Source of the DNA: Acholeplasmatales bacterium
GTDB lineage: Bacteria; Bacillota_I; Bacilli_A; Acholeplasmatales; JAEDCM01
Reading direction: 5' to 3'
DNA: 64,000 nucleotides
NCBI GenBank assembly: GCA_017961685.1
Contig: JAGCWW010000040.1
Location: 62,001 to 126,000 of the forward strand
Shown here: positions 61,723-64,000 of the stretch, piece after piece
Numbering within the stretch: position 1 is the first letter of the stretch
Layout of the letters: each line of letters starts with the position of its first letter
Notes under the pieces: model-generated
The model's input: the letters and a program-made list of their open reading frames with translations, nothing else
Told to the model about the DNA's origin: nothing
The model's database searches: none
Program-made: the position numbers and the translations under genes

Positions 61723-63237
61723 TTACCTATTGATAACTTTTAAAGCAATTTTAATTCCATCTATGGCACTTGTAGTTATACCACCAGCATAACCTGATCC
61801 TTCACCAGCTGCATAAATGTAATCTATATTAGTTACTAATTCTTCATTTCTAGTGATTCTAACAGGACATGAACTTCTTGATTCTATAGCGGTAAGTATG
61901 GCATCAGGGTCATTAAAACCAAGCATTTTTTTATCAAATAGAGGTATGGCTTCTTTTAAAGCTGAGCTTACAAAAGTAGGTAAGCAACTATCTAGGTTTT
62001 TAAATGTATAACCTAGTGGGTAACTTGGTTTAACATGACCTATTTTTGAAGATGCTCTATTATTTAAAAAATCCTCTAGTCTAGCGATATTTGCCTTATA
62101 CATATCATTATATGCTAAGGATTCATATTTATCTCTAAAATCAAATCCTGCAAGAGGATTATTTGATTCATAATCTGTTGTATTTACATTTACAAGTAGT
62201 GCTGCATTACTGTTTTCTAAGCCTCTATTTTTATAACTCATTCCATTAGTAACAATAGTATTATTACTATCCATAGAAGGTACAACAATACCACCTGGGC
62301 ACATGCAGAAAGTATATACATCTCTACTATCTAAATGCACTGCCATTTTGTAAGTTGCTTTAGGTAAATTAGGATGACCTGCATATTTTTTATATTGTAT
62401 TTTATCGATTAATTCTTGCTTATGTTCTATTCTTACACCCATACTAAATGGTTTTTGTTCCATAAACAGTCCTTTTTCATATAACATTTTAAATGTATCT
62501 TTAGGTGAATGACCTATTGCTAGAATTAAATAATCAAAATTAAAATCAATTAATTTATCATTATTCTTACAAACAATTTTTTTATCAATTATATCAACTA
62601 ATTCATGTTCAAAATATATGTGGCCATGTTCGTTAATATAGTTAGCCATATTAGTAACTACCTTTTTTAATACATCTGTTCCTATATGTGGTAAGCCTTC
62701 ATATAAAATATCAGGATCTGCTCCAAACTTAACAAAAGTTTCTAGAATATATGAATTATATTCAGAATTAATGTTAGTTGTAAGCTTACCATCACTATAA
62801 GTTCCAGCTCCACCTAAACCATATACGAAGTTAGAATTGGGATTTAATACTTTATTTTCAAGTAAGTTAGCTACATCCTCTTCTCTACCCTTAATATCTT
62901 TACCGCGCTCAACAATTATTGGTTTTAAACCAGCTTCAATTAAGATTAAAGCACTAAATAATCCTGCTGGACCACTACCAACAATTATTACTTCCTTATT
63001 CGTTGATTTTGGCACAGTTAAAGGATTTTTAGGTGCATATATTAAGTCTTTATGTCTTAATTCATTTTTTACATTTACTAAAAATGACATATTAAAAACA
63101 ACATCAAATCTAGCATCAACTGACTTTTTAAAAATCTTAAAATCTATTACTTTATCTTTGATTTTTTTCTCTATTAAATTCTTTATTATTTCATCATTAT
63201 AATCAAGAGGTACTTTAATATTATCTACTTTTATCAT
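61723..63237 (-). CDS. FAD-dependent dehydrogenase-like protein (COG2509 type)
   Basis: The 504-residue protein has a small N-terminal domain of about 80 residues, then the FAD-binding VIIVGSGPAGLFSALILIEAG motif (written here in part: GSGPAGLFSA), ERGKDIKGREEDV, FVYGLGGAGTYSDGKL, and the end AGEGSGYAGGITTSAIDG. This matches the uncharacterised FAD-dependent dehydrogenase group COG2509. The substrate is not known. The ATG overlaps the next gene's TGA by four bases and has no ribosome site, so translation is probably coupled. Confidence 0.9.
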   Translation of the reverse strand: MIKVDNIKVPLDYNDEIIKNLIEKKIKDKVIDFKIFKKSVDARFDVVFNMSFLVNVKNELRHKDLIYAPKNPLTVPKSTNKEVIIVGSGPAGLFSALILIEAGLKPIIVERGKDIKGREEDVANLLENKVLNPNSNFVYGLGGAGTYSDGKLTTNINSEYNSYILETFVKFGADPDILYEGLPHIGTDVLKKVVTNMANYINEHGHIYFEHELVDIIDKKIVCKNNDKLIDFNFDYLILAIGHSPKDTFKMLYEKGLFMEQKPFSMGVRIEHKQELIDKIQYKKYAGHPNLPKATYKMAVHLDSRDVYTFCMCPGGIVVPSMDSNNTIVTNGMSYKNRGLENSNAALLVNVNTTDYESNNPLAGFDFRDKYESLAYNDMYKANIARLEDFLNNRASSKIGHVKPSYPLGYTFKNLDSCLPTFVSSALKEAIPLFDKKMLGFNDPDAILTAIESRSSCPVRITRNEELVTNIDYIYAAGEGSGYAGGITTSAIDGIKIALKVINR

Positions 63238-64000
63238 AATTTAGAGCTTAGCCATAAAGCTGATGAAATCGCAAAGTGAATATTATAACCTCCACTTAAG
63301 CCATCAACATTTAATACTTCTCCTATAAAGTAAATATTTGGAACTAATTTAGATTCTAAATTATCCTTTAATTCTTCTAGTGGTACTCCACCAACTGTAA
63401 CTTGTGATTGCACAAAGTCATAGTTTTTAATGCATTCAATCTTATAGTTTTTAAGCTTATAAGCTAAGATTGATGGATCGAAATCCTTTAAGAACTTACC
63501 TCTTGTATCTCCTAATATATGATTTAATAATTTTCTATTAATAATACCCATTAAAGCTAAATCAATATATCTATCTTGTTTTAAACTCTTAATTACATCA
63601 ACTAATTCATCTTCACTCATATCAGGAAAGAAATCAAATGTAACATAACCAAAGCTACTTCTAGCAAATATAGATGAGATTTGAAATACTATAATTCCAG
63701 ATATTCCATCTTCCTTAAATAATAATTCACCTTTATCTTCATAGAAATCTTCACCATTATACGCTCTAGCACTAACCTTACAACGTAAGCCTTGGATATC
63801 AGAGAAATCTTCTTTTGTCTTTATAGGACATAAAGCAGGTTTAAGTTCAGTTACTGTATGACCTAAGCCTTGGATTGCTCTAAACATAGATCCATCTGAA
63901 CCTAAGAATTCTTGTGATTTTCCGCCTGAAGCGATAATTATTTTATCGAAATAATAATTATTAAAGAATGTAGATAAATAATTTACACCAATACCTACTA
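63234..64000 (-). CDS. HI0933-like flavoprotein (BaiN/RdsA group), 5' end cut by window edge
   Basis: The open frame continues past an internal ATG (63887) to the right edge, so the start lies outside. The visible part has YYFDKIIIASGGKSQ, LGHTVTELKPALCPI, and a C-terminal FIGEVLNVDGLSGGYNIH, all of the HI0933/COG2081 flavoprotein type. These are NAD(P)/FAD-dependent oxidoreductases, some acting on bile-acid intermediates in gut bacteria; here the substrate is open. It is coupled to the COG2509-like gene by a four-base overlap. Confidence 0.9.
   Translation of the reverse strand, partial: VGIGVNYLSTFFNNYYFDKIIIASGGKSQEFLGSDGSMFRAIQGLGHTVTELKPALCPIKTKEDFSDIQGLRCKVSARAYNGEDFYEDKGELLFKEDGISGIIVFQISSIFARSSFGYVTFDFFPDMSEDELVDVIKSLKQDRYIDLALMGIINRKLLNHILGDTRGKFLKDFDPSILAYKLKNYKIECIKNYDFVQSQVTVGGVPLEELKDNLESKLVPNIYFIGEVLNVDGLSGGYNIHFAISSALWLSSKL

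Noticed and set aside
1..64000. UGA read as tryptophan, as in many mollicutes
   Set aside because: Several genes end in TGA at tight ATGA overlaps, and tryptophans in recognised motifs are encoded by TGG.

Overview
The window is AT-rich bacterial DNA with densely packed genes, about 60 protein genes plus tmRNA. Almost all lie on the minus strand. The exceptions are RNase J (22387..24063), two tiny ORFs (24213..24335), RqcH (35089..36681) and one DUF3137-like gene (41314..42168). TGA is a normal stop (for example in the ATGA overlaps at 51795..51798 and 63234..63237), so this is not a UGA=Trp mollicute. Gene content and order resemble a low-GC Firmicute. My inference is an uncultured gut-type Bacilli lineage close to the Erysipelotrichia/mollicute branch. 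I see no tRNA or rRNA genes, transposases, prophage or CRISPR array.

Layout, left to right. 0-3 kb: an edge-truncated TcdA-like gene, a broken PrsW-like gene, and a TetR regulator with its membrane-protein partner behind a textbook promoter/operator. 3-7.2 kb: a TtcA-like ATPase, tmRNA, smpB, rnr and secG, the trans-translation/RNA-decay block. 7.2-10.7 kb: a SAM-I riboswitch heading TSCPD protein, metK, DUF3137 and lemA. 10.7-17.8 kb: a degenerate HD-GYP membrane protein, fmt, priA, adenosine deaminase and an aquaporin. 17.8-22.2 kb: the classic rimP-nusA-ylxR-ylxQ-infB-rbfA operon. 22.3-24.5 kb: rnjA, then a small transcription unit with two short hydrophobic ORFs opposed by a strong antisense promoter. 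24.5-28.9 kb: a DEDDh exonuclease, uvrC, an S66 carboxypeptidase, rpoZ and gmk. 29-34.5 kb: a gene for a 1809-residue surface protein of InlB-type repeats. 34.5-41.2 kb: GNAT, rqcH, a phosphatase with an SH3-like tail, holA, comEC and comEA. 41.3-43.8 kb: a second DUF3137 cluster. 43.8-46.4 kb: yqeM-like methyltransferase, a YqeK-RsfS fusion and yqeH. 46.5-49.3 kb: a lipoprotein and the GGGtGRT/NifU-like pair. 49.4-57.7 kb: greA, a metallopeptidase, two U32 proteins, a glycosyltransferase, an O-methyltransferase, yrzB, ruvX and alaS. 57.8-64 kb: FMN-riboswitch-controlled ribU, cvfB, an RluA-type synthase, an unknown membrane protein and two flavoproteins, the last cut by the right edge.

The core is translation, ribosome quality control (tmRNA/SmpB, RNase R, RqcH, AlaS) and RNA decay (RNase J, RNase R). 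Several blocks keep the Bacillus order with local changes. The yqeH...comEA-comEC-holA region holds an inserted DUF3137 cluster. The alaS-greA region lacks mltG and udk and has gained a glycosyltransferase and a metallopeptidase.

The best candidates for something new are the small-ORF/antisense locus at 24.17-24.47 kb (type I toxin-antitoxin-like architecture), the GGGtGRT/NifU-like pair, the YqeK-RsfS fusion that keeps an internal ribosome site, and the repeated DUF3137 clusters, one of them in the SAM-riboswitch operon. All calls come from reading the sequence; no database search was run.
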